Source: Micavibrio sp.
Lineage (GTDB): Bacteria; Pseudomonadota; Alphaproteobacteria; Micavibrionales; Micavibrionaceae
Assembly (NCBI GenBank): GCA_030824965.1
Contig: JAPJQV010000001.1
Span: 456,756 to 520,755 of the forward strand
Direction: 5' to 3'
Length of the DNA: 64,000 bases
Under the pieces are notes generated by a model. It saw nothing but the letters and a program-made list of their open reading frames with translations, was not told the DNA's origin and made no database searches. The position numbers were made by a program, and so were the translations under genes. This document shows, piece after piece, positions 7,743 to 16,126 of the stretch; within the stretch, counting starts at the first letter, position 1; the number at the start of each line of letters is the position of its first letter.

Positions 7743-8825
7743 ATGTCAGGCAATCGTTTCGGAACTCTCTTTCAATATCAGACTTGGGGCGAGAGTCACG
7801 GGCCTGCGATAGGCGTCGTCGTCGATGGCGTCCCTCCGCGTATCCCGCTCAAGGAAGACGATATCCAGTTGTTCCTCGATCGCCGCAAACCGGGACAAAA
7901 CCGCTTTACGACGCAGCGCCGTGAAGCTGATGAAGTAAAAATTCTCTCCGGCGTATTCGAAGGCCAGACGACAGGCACGCCGATCAGTTTGATGATCGAG
8001 AACATGGACACAAAATCCAAGGACTATGCGGATATCAAAGACAAGTTTCGCCCCGGTCATGCTGACTTTACCTATCAGGAAAAATACGGCATTCGCGATT
8101 ATCGCGGCGGCGGGCGTTCTTCTGCGCGGGAAACAGCAAGTCGCGTCGCTGCAGGCGCGATTGCGAACAAGATACTCACCACACAGCTCGGCGATAATAT
8201 CGCCATCCGCGCCTGTGTGGTGCAAATCGGTCCGCATAAAATCAACCGCGACAAATGGGACTGGACGCAAGTGGATAATAATCCGTTTTTCTGTCCCGAT
8301 GCAGAGGCGGTTGCGCAATGGGAAGAATACTTGGACGGTGTACGAAAATCCGGATCGAGTACGGGCGCGGTTATCGAATGCCATGCATCGGGTTTTCCGG
8401 CGGGGCTTGGCGCGCCTGTATATGATAAGCTCGATGCTGATATCGCAAAGGCGATGATGTCTATCAACGCGACCAAGGCTATTGAAATTGGCGCTGGTTT
8501 TGAATCCGTTGAATGGGGCGGGGAGCGCAACGCCGATGCCATTCGCAACACGGGACATGGTGCACATTTCCAGTCCAATAACGCAGGCGGAATTCTAGGC
8601 GGCATTTCGACCGGGCAGGATATCGTCTGCCGCGTGGCTTTCAAGCCGACCAGTTCGATCCTTACGCCTGTTGATACCATCGACAAGCATGGGAATGAAA
8701 CCGATATCATCACCAAAGGCCGCCACGATCCGTGCGTCGGTATTCGCGGCGCACCGGTCGTTGAAGCGATGATGGCTTGCGTCCTCGCCGATCATTGGTT
8801 GCGTCATAAAGCGCAATGTTTGTAG
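7743..8825 (+). CDS. aroC: Chorismate synthase
   Basis: 360 residues. It converts 5-enolpyruvylshikimate-3-phosphate to chorismate, the last shikimate pathway step, using reduced FMN. The family signatures are present: GESHG near residues 16-20, RPGHADFTYQEKYGIRDYRG near 100-120 and the FMN-binding GGGRSSARETASRVAAGAIA block that follows. Near the C-terminus GRHDPCVGIRGAPVVEAM is the third signature. Its ATG begins directly after the thioesterase stop, and sppA follows after 14 nt, so all four genes are probably one transcript. The assignment is secure. Confidence 0.97.
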   Translation: MSGNRFGTLFQYQTWGESHGPAIGVVVDGVPPRIPLKEDDIQLFLDRRKPGQNRFTTQRREADEVKILSGVFEGQTTGTPISLMIENMDTKSKDYADIKDKFRPGHADFTYQEKYGIRDYRGGGRSSARETASRVAAGAIANKILTTQLGDNIAIRACVVQIGPHKINRDKWDWTQVDNNPFFCPDAEAVAQWEEYLDGVRKSGSSTGAVIECHASGFPAGLGAPVYDKLDADIAKAMMSINATKAIEIGAGFESVEWGGERNADAIRNTGHGAHFQSNNAGGILGGISTGQDIVCRVAFKPTSSILTPVDTIDKHGNETDIITKGRHDPCVGIRGAPVVEAMMACVLADHWLRHKAQCL

Positions 8826-8839
8826 TTTAAGGAATAACC

Positions 8840-10699
8840 ATGACCAACTGGCTGCGCAAAAAATCTTTATTCCATACGCCGAAAAAAACCGTTGTCGTAG
8901 AAAAAAAATCCGACCGCTGGTGGCTGTTGAATATTCTATGGATCATGACCAGAAAAGCCTGCACAGTCTTGGGCGCGATCATGCTGGTTACAATGGTCAT
9001 TTTTTTCTGGTTGGCGTCCAATATAGTAAAGGAAGAACCACCGAAACTGCCAAATCAGATGGTACTTTTCTTGCGCATGGAAAAGTCCCTGCCGGATAAA
9101 AGCGGGGCGCAGGATTATTTCTCCCAGTTCGGCCTTGCGCCGGAGCCCCTTACAACATCTGAACTCGTCGATGCGCTGGATAAAGCGGCAACCGATAGTC
9201 GCGTGAAAGGATTTGTCCTGTCCTTGCGCAGCGGCGGATATGAACTGGCGCAGTTGCAGGAAATTCGTAACGCCGTGCTTGAATTTAAGAAATCCGGCAA
9301 GTTTACCAAAGTCTACGCGCCTTCGTATGGCGAAGCGGGGTCCGGCCTCGGCATGTATTATCTGGCTTCCGCCTTTGATGAGATATGGATGCAGCCGGTC
9401 GGTGTCGTCTCCATTGCAGGGCTTAATGCCGAGATGCCTTATTTCAAAGATATACTCGGTCGCTATGGAGTGAAGGGGCAATTCTTTCAGCGCAAAGAAT
9501 ATAAAAGCGCGATGGAAAACCTGACGGCCAATGAAATGTCTCCGGCAAGCCGCCAGATGATGACGGAATTAATTGGTGATCTAGGCAATCAGGTCACAAT
9601 CGGCGTGGCGAAGGATCGTAAAAAGGTTTCAAAGAATTTCAAAGCGCTTGTCAATCAGGGATTGTTCACCGATGACGAAGCGTTGAAAGCAGGGCTGATC
9701 GACCGCCTTGATTACGGTGATGTACTTTTATCGGAACTGCGCATTCAAATCGATGGCGATGAAGACAGCAAGAAAACCGGTTTTACCGATATTGCCGATT
9801 ATGCAAAGTTAGCCAAAAAATCCAACTTGTCAAAATCGAAGATTGCTGTCGTTCATATTCAGGGCATGATTACGGATGGAGGCGGTGCATCTCCGCTCAG
9901 TCTTGATGAAAAATCCGCCGATGCAACAAAGATTGCCCAAGCCATCCGTGATGCGGCATCGGATAAAAATGTCAGCCATATCGTTGTGAGGGTAAATTCT
10001 CCCGGCGGTTCGCCGTCGGCTTCCGAGTCAATTCGTCGCGCCATCGTCTGGGCGAAAGAGAAAAAGAAGAAGCCGGTGGTTGTGTCAATGGGTGGGACCG
10101 CCGCGTCGGGTGGCTACTGGATTTCCGCGAATGCCGATAAAATCTATGCAGATGCCGCGACACTCACAGGCTCTATTGGAGTCGTCGGAGGTAAATTCGA
10201 CGCCAGCGGTTTCTTCGAAAAATACGGCGTGAACTGGGACGGCGTGTCCTACGGCAAGAATTCCGGCATGTGGGCGATAAATCGCGGTTTCAATGCGGCG
10301 GAGCAGGAACGCTTCGAAGCAACGCTCGATAATGTCTACGATCATTTCATCAAGATCGTAGCCCAAGGCCGGAAATTAAAACCGGAACAGGTTGAAAAAA
10401 TTGCGAAAGGCCGCGTCTGGACAGGGCGTCAGGCGAAGGAAGTCGGGCTTGTCGACCAGATTGGCGGGCTTGACATGGTGCTGGACGATATAGCGAAGAC
10501 CCGCAATTTAGAAAGCCGTCATAAATTATCAGTCAGCGATTATCCGCCACCCGAAAATCCTTTGGAAGAACTTTTGGATATGGCGAAACGCAGATCGCCA
10601 TTTGGTGCGGAAGTACCGCAAAGTTTGAAAGGAATGGCAGCCTATCTGCCGTTTTTATCGAACGATAGATTGATTTATACACCATTACCTAACCTATAG
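8840..10699 (+). CDS. sppA: Signal peptide peptidase SppA, long (67 kDa) type
   Basis: 619 residues, matching the long duplicated SppA form of E. coli. A transmembrane anchor at about 41-62 follows a basic N-terminus, leaving the protease domains in the periplasm, where the enzyme degrades signal peptides released by the leader peptidase. The catalytic Lys lies in KEYKSA (Lys 222) and the nucleophile in GGTAASGGYW (Ser 423), the same split of Lys in the first repeat and Ser in the second as in E. coli. VRVNSPGGSPSASE precedes the Ser. It ends the fabI-aroC run; a dispersed repeat with strong hairpins follows its stop and may terminate transcription. Confidence 0.95.
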   Translation: MTNWLRKKSLFHTPKKTVVVEKKSDRWWLLNILWIMTRKACTVLGAIMLVTMVIFFWLASNIVKEEPPKLPNQMVLFLRMEKSLPDKSGAQDYFSQFGLAPEPLTTSELVDALDKAATDSRVKGFVLSLRSGGYELAQLQEIRNAVLEFKKSGKFTKVYAPSYGEAGSGLGMYYLASAFDEIWMQPVGVVSIAGLNAEMPYFKDILGRYGVKGQFFQRKEYKSAMENLTANEMSPASRQMMTELIGDLGNQVTIGVAKDRKKVSKNFKALVNQGLFTDDEALKAGLIDRLDYGDVLLSELRIQIDGDEDSKKTGFTDIADYAKLAKKSNLSKSKIAVVHIQGMITDGGGASPLSLDEKSADATKIAQAIRDAASDKNVSHIVVRVNSPGGSPSASESIRRAIVWAKEKKKKPVVVSMGGTAASGGYWISANADKIYADAATLTGSIGVVGGKFDASGFFEKYGVNWDGVSYGKNSGMWAINRGFNAAEQERFEATLDNVYDHFIKIVAQGRKLKPEQVEKIAKGRVWTGRQAKEVGLVDQIGGLDMVLDDIAKTRNLESRHKLSVSDYPPPENPLEELLDMAKRRSPFGAEVPQSLKGMAAYLPFLSNDRLIYTPLPNL

Positions 10700-10700
10700 C

Positions 10701-10760
10701 GCATCCCTGCGAAAGCAGGGATCTGAAGTGTCACTAGATCCCGGATCAAGTCCGGGATGC
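10701..10760. repeat. Dispersed repeat made of two hairpins between sppA and tlyA
   Basis: Outer arms GCATCCC and GGGATGC enclose two perfect 8-bp hairpins, ATCCCTGC-GAAA-GCAGGGAT and ATCCCGGA-TCAAG-TCCGGGAT. Sequences of this form (CCTGCGAAAGCAGGGATC and CCCGGATCAAGTCCGGG) are, from memory, widespread intergenic repeats in alphaproteobacterial genomes. It lies between convergent genes, so the transcript hairpins could also act as transcription ends, although there is no T tract. Confidence 0.7.
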
Positions 10761-10772
10761 GAGTAGTGATTT

Positions 10773-11465
10773 TCAAACCCGTTTCTGCAACCAGATGAGA
10801 AAAGAATTTTTCTCTTCCCATTCTTTCTGATATTTGTCCGGTACCTTCTTAACCAGAAGACCGAATTCAAGCCGCAGGTTTTTTTCCGCGTCTTTGAGTT
10901 CTTTCTTATCGGATGCAAAAATAAGAAGGTCGTATCCACCCTGTGCTATGGATAATAAAGGGTTTAGGTTCTCAGTCAGGTTTTCTGTACCGATATCGGC
11001 AACGACCAGATCGAATTTTCCGTCATCAAGATGGCTGGCGTTTATATCCTTGGCATCCACGCGCTGTAAATTCTTAATGCGCGGATTGAGACTTAGAGAA
11101 TGATGGAGAAGGGCGGCTTCTTTTTCTATTGCATAGATTTTCTTGCCGCCTTTTTGAAGAATGACGTCTTCAAAACCGCCTGCGCCCGCACCGATATCAA
11201 CGGCAATGCGGCCTTTAACGTCTATCTTGGCGATTTCCAATGCTTCGAATAATTTCAGCGCATCGGGGCTGACCCAAGGGCAATCGATACCCGAGATTTC
11301 TATGTTATGCGCTTTATCGACCGGACAATGAGGCGCGGTAATCACCGCTCCATTGACACGCACCGCGCCGTTCAAAATCAACTCCTGCGCGCGTTGAGGT
11401 GTTGCAACAAGACCGCGGTCGGTCAATTGTCTGTCGAGACGTTGAAATTTGGTCAGCTGGCTCAT
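10773..11465 (-). CDS. tlyA: TlyA-family 2'-O-methyltransferase (S4 domain plus FtsJ-like fold)
   Basis: 230 residues, slightly shorter than usual TlyA (about 245-270). An N-terminal S4 RNA-binding domain (about 8-60: RLDRQLTDRGLV, RAQELILNGAVRVNG) is followed by a Rossmann methyltransferase domain with the SAM motif AVDIGAGAGGFEDVIL (88-103), IYAIEKE and FDLVVADIGTEN. Characterised TlyA proteins methylate ribosomal RNA riboses and were first called hemolysins. The loop that usually reads VSRGGLKL is here VSPDALKL, a small divergence. The start overlaps the stop of the HAD gene by 4 nt, so the two are translationally coupled. Confidence 0.88.
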   Translation of the reverse strand: MSQLTKFQRLDRQLTDRGLVATPQRAQELILNGAVRVNGAVITAPHCPVDKAHNIEISGIDCPWVSPDALKLFEALEIAKIDVKGRIAVDIGAGAGGFEDVILQKGGKKIYAIEKEAALLHHSLSLNPRIKNLQRVDAKDINASHLDDGKFDLVVADIGTENLTENLNPLLSIAQGGYDLLIFASDKKELKDAEKNLRLEFGLLVKKVPDKYQKEWEEKNSFLIWLQKRV

Positions 11466-12130
11466 GGCGTAAACAAGTCCTTCAGTTTTAACTGTAATTC
11501 GCTATAGCTTGTGATGATGTGATCCGTCGAAATCTTGTGCTTTAAGATTGAAATGGCAGCATCTATTCCAAAAGAAAAGGGCTCGACCTTGCAACCCAGA
11601 ACTTCCTGTAACGCCAAGGCAGAAACGATGTCTTTCTTGCGGTCGCCGATACACCATATAACATCATGCGGCGTCACGGTCAGATCCATAGCCTTGATAG
11701 CGTTCAGCAAAGGTTCCGGATGAGGTTTGGCTTCCGAGAAATCCTCGCGGAAAATCTTGGCTTTGAAAAATTTTGCCAGATCGAATTTTTCTAGAATATC
11801 GTAGCCATAACCCCGGCCAAGCCCGTTGCTGACAATGGCTGTCGGGATATTCAAAGACTGGATATATTTCAAAAGCTCGCGCACGCCCAAATGCGGCTCG
11901 ACGATTTGTTCGACCGATTTGCGGCGGAATTTATGAAGGGCGCGATGGACCAAAAGTTTCGGACGTTTCTTGGGGTCCTTCACCCGAAAATCGATTTTCT
12001 TGTCGCGATCGCCAAAGCGATACATCAGGTCGTCAATCTTCTCGAGGACGTGCAGCATCTTGGGATTGATGTGCCGGACGGTGGTGCCGTCCATGTCGAA
12101 GATGATAATCGTGGGTTTCTGAAGCGCCAT
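11462..12130 (-). CDS. HAD-superfamily hydrolase (phosphoglycolate phosphatase-like)
   Basis: 222 residues. Motif I is FDMDGT with nucleophile Asp 12 and acid Asp 14; motif II lies in TAIVSNG and motif IV in IWCIGDRKKDI. A helical cap of about 70 residues (LMYRFGDRDKKIDFRVKDPKKRPKL region) sits after motif I and is unusually basic. The protein should be a cytosolic phosphatase acting on a small phosphorylated molecule, but the substrate cannot be read from the sequence. It lies between dxs and tlyA on the same strand, overlapping tlyA by ATGA. Confidence 0.85.
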   Translation of the reverse strand: MALQKPTIIIFDMDGTTVRHINPKMLHVLEKIDDLMYRFGDRDKKIDFRVKDPKKRPKLLVHRALHKFRRKSVEQIVEPHLGVRELLKYIQSLNIPTAIVSNGLGRGYGYDILEKFDLAKFFKAKIFREDFSEAKPHPEPLLNAIKAMDLTVTPHDVIWCIGDRKKDIVSALALQEVLGCKVEPFSFGIDAAISILKHKISTDHIITSYSELQLKLKDLFTP

Positions 12131-12137
12131 GATTAAA

Positions 12138-12159
12138 TTATATAGGGCAAACTATATAA
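12138..12159. promoter_or_regulatory. AT-rich inverted repeat upstream of the HAD gene
   Basis: A perfect 8-bp inverted pair TTATATAG / CTATATAA is separated by GGCAAA in the 39-nt gap between dxs and the HAD gene. It could be an operator or part of a promoter for the HAD-tlyA pair. The meaning is uncertain. Confidence 0.3.
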
Positions 12160-12169
12160 GATCAAAGCC

Positions 12170-14083
12170 TTAGGATATAAGAGCTTTATTCGCTATCGCC
12201 TGTGCGGATAAAGCGGCTTTCTCATATTGCTTGTCGGGAGAATCGTGGTCCTGGAATTCATCCGGCAAATAAGCGTTACGGATTTTGGCTTTGGCGAGCT
12301 GGTTGCTGTCCGCCAGATATTGCAGGACGAAGGCACCGAACCCGCCCATCGAACCTTCTTCGACTGTAAGGATGACGTCGTGGTCTTTAACAAGTTTATC
12401 GATCATAGCCGTATCGAGCGGCTTGGCGAAACGCGCATCGGCGACAGTGACGGATTTGCCTTTTGCTTCGAGAATTTCTGCGGCTTTGAGACACTCAGAT
12501 AAACGTGTGCCAAAAGAAAGAAGGGCGATATCGGAGCCTTGCTTCACGATACGGCCTTTGCCGATCTTAAGCGGTGTGCCTTTAGAGGGAAGCTCGACAC
12601 CCAGACCGTCACCACGCGGATAGCGGAAAGCAATAGGGCCTTCATTATAAGCGGCGGCGGTCGCGACCATGTGCATCAATTCCGCTTCATCCGAAGCAGC
12701 CATTAAAACCATATTCGGCAGACAACCAAGGTAGGCAATATCGAAAGAGCCTGCATGTGTCTGGCCGTCCGCACCCACAAGGCCTGCACGGTCAATGGCA
12801 AAACGGACAGGCAGGTTTTGAAGAGCGACATCATGAACGATTTGATCGTAACCACGCTGGAGGAAAGTCGAATAGATCGCGCAAAAAGGTTTATAGCCTT
12901 CGGTCGCTAACCCAGCGGCAAATGTCACCGCATGCTGCTCGGCGATGCCGACATCGAAGGTTCGCTCAGGGAATTCTGCGCCGAATATATCAAGTCCCGT
13001 TCCGCCGGGCATAGCGGCGGTAATGGCGACGATTTTATTGTCGGTTTTCGCTTCGGCGATTAATCCTTGGGCGAAAATTTTTGTATAGCTTGGCAGATTG
13101 GTTTTTGTTTTGTTTTGCGCGCCCGTCACGACATCGAATTTTGTCACGCCATGCATTTTGTCGCTGGCGTTTTCGGCAGGTGCATAGCCTTTACCTTTTT
13201 TGGTGATGATGTGAATCATCACCGGGCCTTCATGGTCACTGTCGCGCACGTTTTTTAATACCGGCACAAGGGCATCAATATTATGGCCGTCGATAGGGCC
13301 GATATAATAAAAGCCCATTTCCTCGAATAAAGTGCCGCCGCCAAAGGCTGCCCGGGCGGTCTCTTCCGCTCTTGCCGCTGCTTTACGAATAGGAGAAGGG
13401 AGGTAATTGGTGAGTGTCTTCGCGACATCGCGTACATTCATGTAAGGCTGCGACGAAACGAGGCGCGTTAAATATTTGCTCATCGCACCGACAGGCGGCG
13501 CAATCGACATCTCGTTATCATTTAAGATAACAATCAAGCGGGATTTCAAGGCTCCCGCGTTATTCATGGCTTCATAAGCCATGCCGGCGGAGATCGATCC
13601 GTCGCCGATCACGGAGATGACATGATTGGTCTTTCCGGCCAGATCGCGCGCCACCGACATGCCAAGGCCTGCCGAGATGGATGTCGAGCTATGCGCCGCG
13701 CCGAACGGATCGTATTCGCTCTCGCTGCGTTTCGTGAAACCGGATAAGCCGCCGCCCTGACGCAACGTATGTATGCGATCTTTGCGCCCGGTCAGGATTT
13801 TATGCGGATAAGCCTGATGCCCGACATCCCAGATGATACGATCGTCGGGCGTGTTAAAAACATGGTGAAGCGCCACGGTCAATTCGACGACACCAAGGCT
13901 TGCGCCCAGATGCCCGCCGGTCTTCGATACGGCTTCGACGGTAGCGGTGCGAACTTCTTCGGCAATTTGTTTTAAATCACGCTCGGGGAATTTCCGCAGA
14001 TCGGCAGGAATCGTGATTTGATCCAGCAAAGATGTTTTACCGGAGTTATTATTCCCTTGAATGGTTTTTAGATCAGGTTTCAT
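12170..14083 (-). CDS. dxs: 1-deoxy-D-xylulose-5-phosphate synthase
   Basis: 637 residues. DXS condenses pyruvate with glyceraldehyde 3-phosphate using thiamine diphosphate, the entry and main control point of the MEP isoprenoid route and also a source for thiamine and pyridoxal. Visible elements are TGGHLGASLGVVELTVALH (His 58), the TPP motif VIGDGSISAGMAYEAMNN, then the transketolase-like pyrimidine domain with VGIAEQHAVTFAAGLA and the C-terminal domain with VTVADARFAKPLD and LTVEEGSMGGFG. The first ~20 residues are a non-conserved extension. It lies behind xseB and ispA on the same strand, a frequent alphaproteobacterial arrangement. The assignment is secure. Confidence 0.97.
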   Translation of the reverse strand: MKPDLKTIQGNNNSGKTSLLDQITIPADLRKFPERDLKQIAEEVRTATVEAVSKTGGHLGASLGVVELTVALHHVFNTPDDRIIWDVGHQAYPHKILTGRKDRIHTLRQGGGLSGFTKRSESEYDPFGAAHSSTSISAGLGMSVARDLAGKTNHVISVIGDGSISAGMAYEAMNNAGALKSRLIVILNDNEMSIAPPVGAMSKYLTRLVSSQPYMNVRDVAKTLTNYLPSPIRKAAARAEETARAAFGGGTLFEEMGFYYIGPIDGHNIDALVPVLKNVRDSDHEGPVMIHIITKKGKGYAPAENASDKMHGVTKFDVVTGAQNKTKTNLPSYTKIFAQGLIAEAKTDNKIVAITAAMPGGTGLDIFGAEFPERTFDVGIAEQHAVTFAAGLATEGYKPFCAIYSTFLQRGYDQIVHDVALQNLPVRFAIDRAGLVGADGQTHAGSFDIAYLGCLPNMVLMAASDEAELMHMVATAAAYNEGPIAFRYPRGDGLGVELPSKGTPLKIGKGRIVKQGSDIALLSFGTRLSECLKAAEILEAKGKSVTVADARFAKPLDTAMIDKLVKDHDVILTVEEGSMGGFGAFVLQYLADSNQLAKAKIRNAYLPDEFQDHDSPDKQYEKAALSAQAIANKALIS

Positions 14084-14104
14084 TCTTACACCGCAGCAGA
14101 CAAA

Positions 14105-14177
14105 GCGATCACGTGGGTCCGCTGATATCTTGTCATGCCTAAAGGCATGACGTTATTTCCAAACGCGCTGTGATCGT
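14105..14177. repeat. Nested inverted repeat between ispA and dxs
   Basis: A perfect 9-bp hairpin GTCATGCCT-AA-AGGCATGAC (14132-14151) is flanked by an outer pair, CGATCAC near 14106 and GTGATCG at 14170-14176. The inner core resembles the GTCATGCC...GGCATGAC family of dispersed repeats. It fills most of the 110-nt gap between two minus-strand genes and might be an RNA-processing or attenuation structure within that transcript. Confidence 0.5.
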
Positions 14178-14193
14178 TGCGCGCGGTTAATTC

Positions 14194-15105
14194 TTAAGCT
14201 CTGCGTTGCAGGACATAATCTGCTAGTTGCTCCAGTAAGATTGCGCGTCCGTTAAAACTATGCAGATGGCTCTTTGCCTGTGCGACCAGCATTTCGGCAC
14301 GTTGTCTTGCCTGCTCTTTGCCCATTGTTGAAACGAAAGTGGATTTACCTGCTTGAGAATCCTGATTGGCCGGTTTGCCTGTTGCAATCGGGTCGGCTTC
14401 GACGTCGAGAATATCGTCGGTTACCTGAAAGGCAAGGCCAAGATCGTGCGCATAATTTAAAAGCGCTTTTCTATGCTGCTCGGATGCTTTGCCGAGAATG
14501 GCGCCAGCTTCGCAGGCAAAAGCCATGAGCTTGCCTGTTTTCATTCGCTGCATGCGGCTGATAGTACCAAGATCGAAGCTTTCGTTCTCACCGATAAGAT
14601 CGAGCATTTGACCTCCAACCATACCTTGCGGTCCGGCGGCTTTGGCCAACGCCAGTACCAACTCTGAACGCACGCGAGGGTCTTCATGCGTATCGTTCTC
14701 TGCGAGAATTTCAAAAGCGTAAGTAAGAAGCGCATCGCCTGCAAGGATAGCAGTCGCTTCATCATAAGCTTTGTGAACAGCCAGCTTACCTCGGCGCATG
14801 TCTGAATCATCCATCGAGGGAAGATCGTCATGGATCAGCGAATAGGAGTGGATCATTTCGATCACGGCGGCGACACGGCGGGCGCGGGATGGATCGACGT
14901 TGAAAAGTTTCGAACTTTGCATGACCATGAACGGGCGGAGGCGCTTACCTCCGGCCAGGGTACCATAGCGCATCGCGTCATATAACTGGGCTTCGGCAAG
15001 ATCCGTTTCCGGCAACAGGCGAGAAATGGTTTTCTCTACCATCTGGACGGTTTCTTCGAGCGCGTCTTTTAGTTCTGCATTGGTCTCGCGTGGGGACGGG
15101 GCCAT
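14194..15105 (-). CDS. ispA: Farnesyl/geranyl diphosphate synthase (polyprenyl synthetase)
   Basis: 303 residues. Short-chain prenyl transferases build geranyl and farnesyl diphosphate from IPP and DMAPP with magnesium. The first aspartate-rich motif DDLPSMDD is at 93-100 and the second, DDILD, at 230-234; GGKRLRPFM and KTGKLMAFACEAG complete the family pattern. The spacing of DDxxxxD in the first motif is that of bacterial type II FPP synthases. It sits between xseB and dxs on the same strand, linking precursor supply and chain building. The exact product length is inferred from family membership. Confidence 0.94.
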   Translation of the reverse strand: MAPSPRETNAELKDALEETVQMVEKTISRLLPETDLAEAQLYDAMRYGTLAGGKRLRPFMVMQSSKLFNVDPSRARRVAAVIEMIHSYSLIHDDLPSMDDSDMRRGKLAVHKAYDEATAILAGDALLTYAFEILAENDTHEDPRVRSELVLALAKAAGPQGMVGGQMLDLIGENESFDLGTISRMQRMKTGKLMAFACEAGAILGKASEQHRKALLNYAHDLGLAFQVTDDILDVEADPIATGKPANQDSQAGKSTFVSTMGKEQARQRAEMLVAQAKSHLHSFNGRAILLEQLADYVLQRRA

Positions 15106-15124
15106 AAAATAATACTCCTGATTT

Positions 15125-15373
15125 CTAATTCTCTGGATCTAACGGAACGGTTGAAACGCTACCGTCCGGTTTGACAACGATTTTATCGATGCGGCTTTGC
15201 GCTTCGCGTAATTTAGTCTCGCAATGATTTTTTAAGGCAACGCCGCGTTCATAGGCATTGATGGAATCTTCCAAACTGGTTTTGCCTGTTTCGAGATTTT
15301 TGACGATCGTTTCAAGTTCGGCCATGGCCGCCTCGAAGGACAGTTTATCTGGTGAATTTGCGTGGTCTGCCAT
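15125..15373 (-). CDS. xseB: Exodeoxyribonuclease VII small subunit
   Basis: 82 residues, the usual size. XseB assembles in several copies with XseA to degrade single-stranded DNA. The family core is obvious: LSFEAAMAELETIVKNLETGKTSLEDSI, then AYERGVALKNHCETKLREAQSRIDKIV. It ends 20 nt before the ispA start and is the first gene of the xseB-ispA-dxs run. The large subunit xseA is not in the window, which is normal. Confidence 0.95.
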   Translation of the reverse strand: MADHANSPDKLSFEAAMAELETIVKNLETGKTSLEDSINAYERGVALKNHCETKLREAQSRIDKIVVKPDGSVSTVPLDPEN

Positions 15374-15469
15374 TATTCTATTCTACGAAAAAGAAGGCGA
15401 TATTATTCCATGCAGGTTTGTTTCTCAAGCAAGAAAAATCCTTATATTTCAAAGAATTGACAGATTTGT

Positions 15470-16039
15470 TTATTTCGCCGCTTTTTGGGCCGTCAAAGCC
15501 CGATTATAGGCCAATTCCTCGTCATTTAGCTGGAATCCGATCATAATCTTATAATCGGACGGTTTTTCACCCGATGGGAGCGGAATAATCTGTTCTAAAA
15601 GATCGGGAAAAGATTGTTCGGCCTGTCCGTCCTTGTAAACCATTGTAATAGCGAAAATATCCTTGGATATGATCTGGCCTTTTGGGTTTATGACGGCTAC
15701 GAGATAGGGAATGGAATAACTGGCTTCGGTTTTTGCGTCTTTGATGCCGGCAGGGCCAAGTCGGCCTTTGAAGTCAATTGCCAGGCGTACGATTACAGCT
15801 TTATCGTCCCGGGAGCACTCAGGTTTGACCGAGGCGATAATCGTTTCGGATATGATGTCCTTGTCGCGGAATTGAGTAATATTGCCGAGATCGGTAGTGA
15901 TCCCGGTTACAGGGCATTCATTCCCCGTTTCTGCAGTCGCCCAAGGCCATTCCATGGATTTTAAGCTTTCGCAACCGCTAAGGAGCAGGGCGCCGGTCGT
16001 AGCGACGGCAATAAGTTTATGAATGGATTTAAACGTCAT
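15470..16039 (-). CDS. Putative lipoprotein of unknown function
   Basis: 189 residues from ATG 16039. I chose this start because it begins a typical lipoprotein leader (MTFKSIHKL, hydrophobic ATTGALLL, lipobox LSGC); a start at 16069 would place a polar stretch before it. The mature part is a small beta-rich domain with NECPVTGI, RLAIDFKGRLGP and ISKDIFAITMVY. A strand order with a C-terminal QLNDEELAYNR would suit an Ig-like or LPS-assembly type fold, but that is only an impression. It is divergent from ispH. Family not recognised. Confidence 0.7.
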   Translation of the reverse strand: MTFKSIHKLIAVATTGALLLSGCESLKSMEWPWATAETGNECPVTGITTDLGNITQFRDKDIISETIIASVKPECSRDDKAVIVRLAIDFKGRLGPAGIKDAKTEASYSIPYLVAVINPKGQIISKDIFAITMVYKDGQAEQSFPDLLEQIIPLPSGEKPSDYKIMIGFQLNDEELAYNRALTAQKAAK

Positions 16040-16126
16040 GGAAAGATCCCGATTCTTGGTGAAGCACAAGAATATATCATGCGAAATCTATGGCAATAGC
16101 TTCCTCCGTTTGATACATAAATCGCC

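Noticed and set aside
7746..8567. Long open frame (273 codons) on the minus strand opposite aroC
   Set aside because: It lies wholly antisense to a clear chorismate synthase and its translation shows no family pattern; it follows from codon bias of the real gene.
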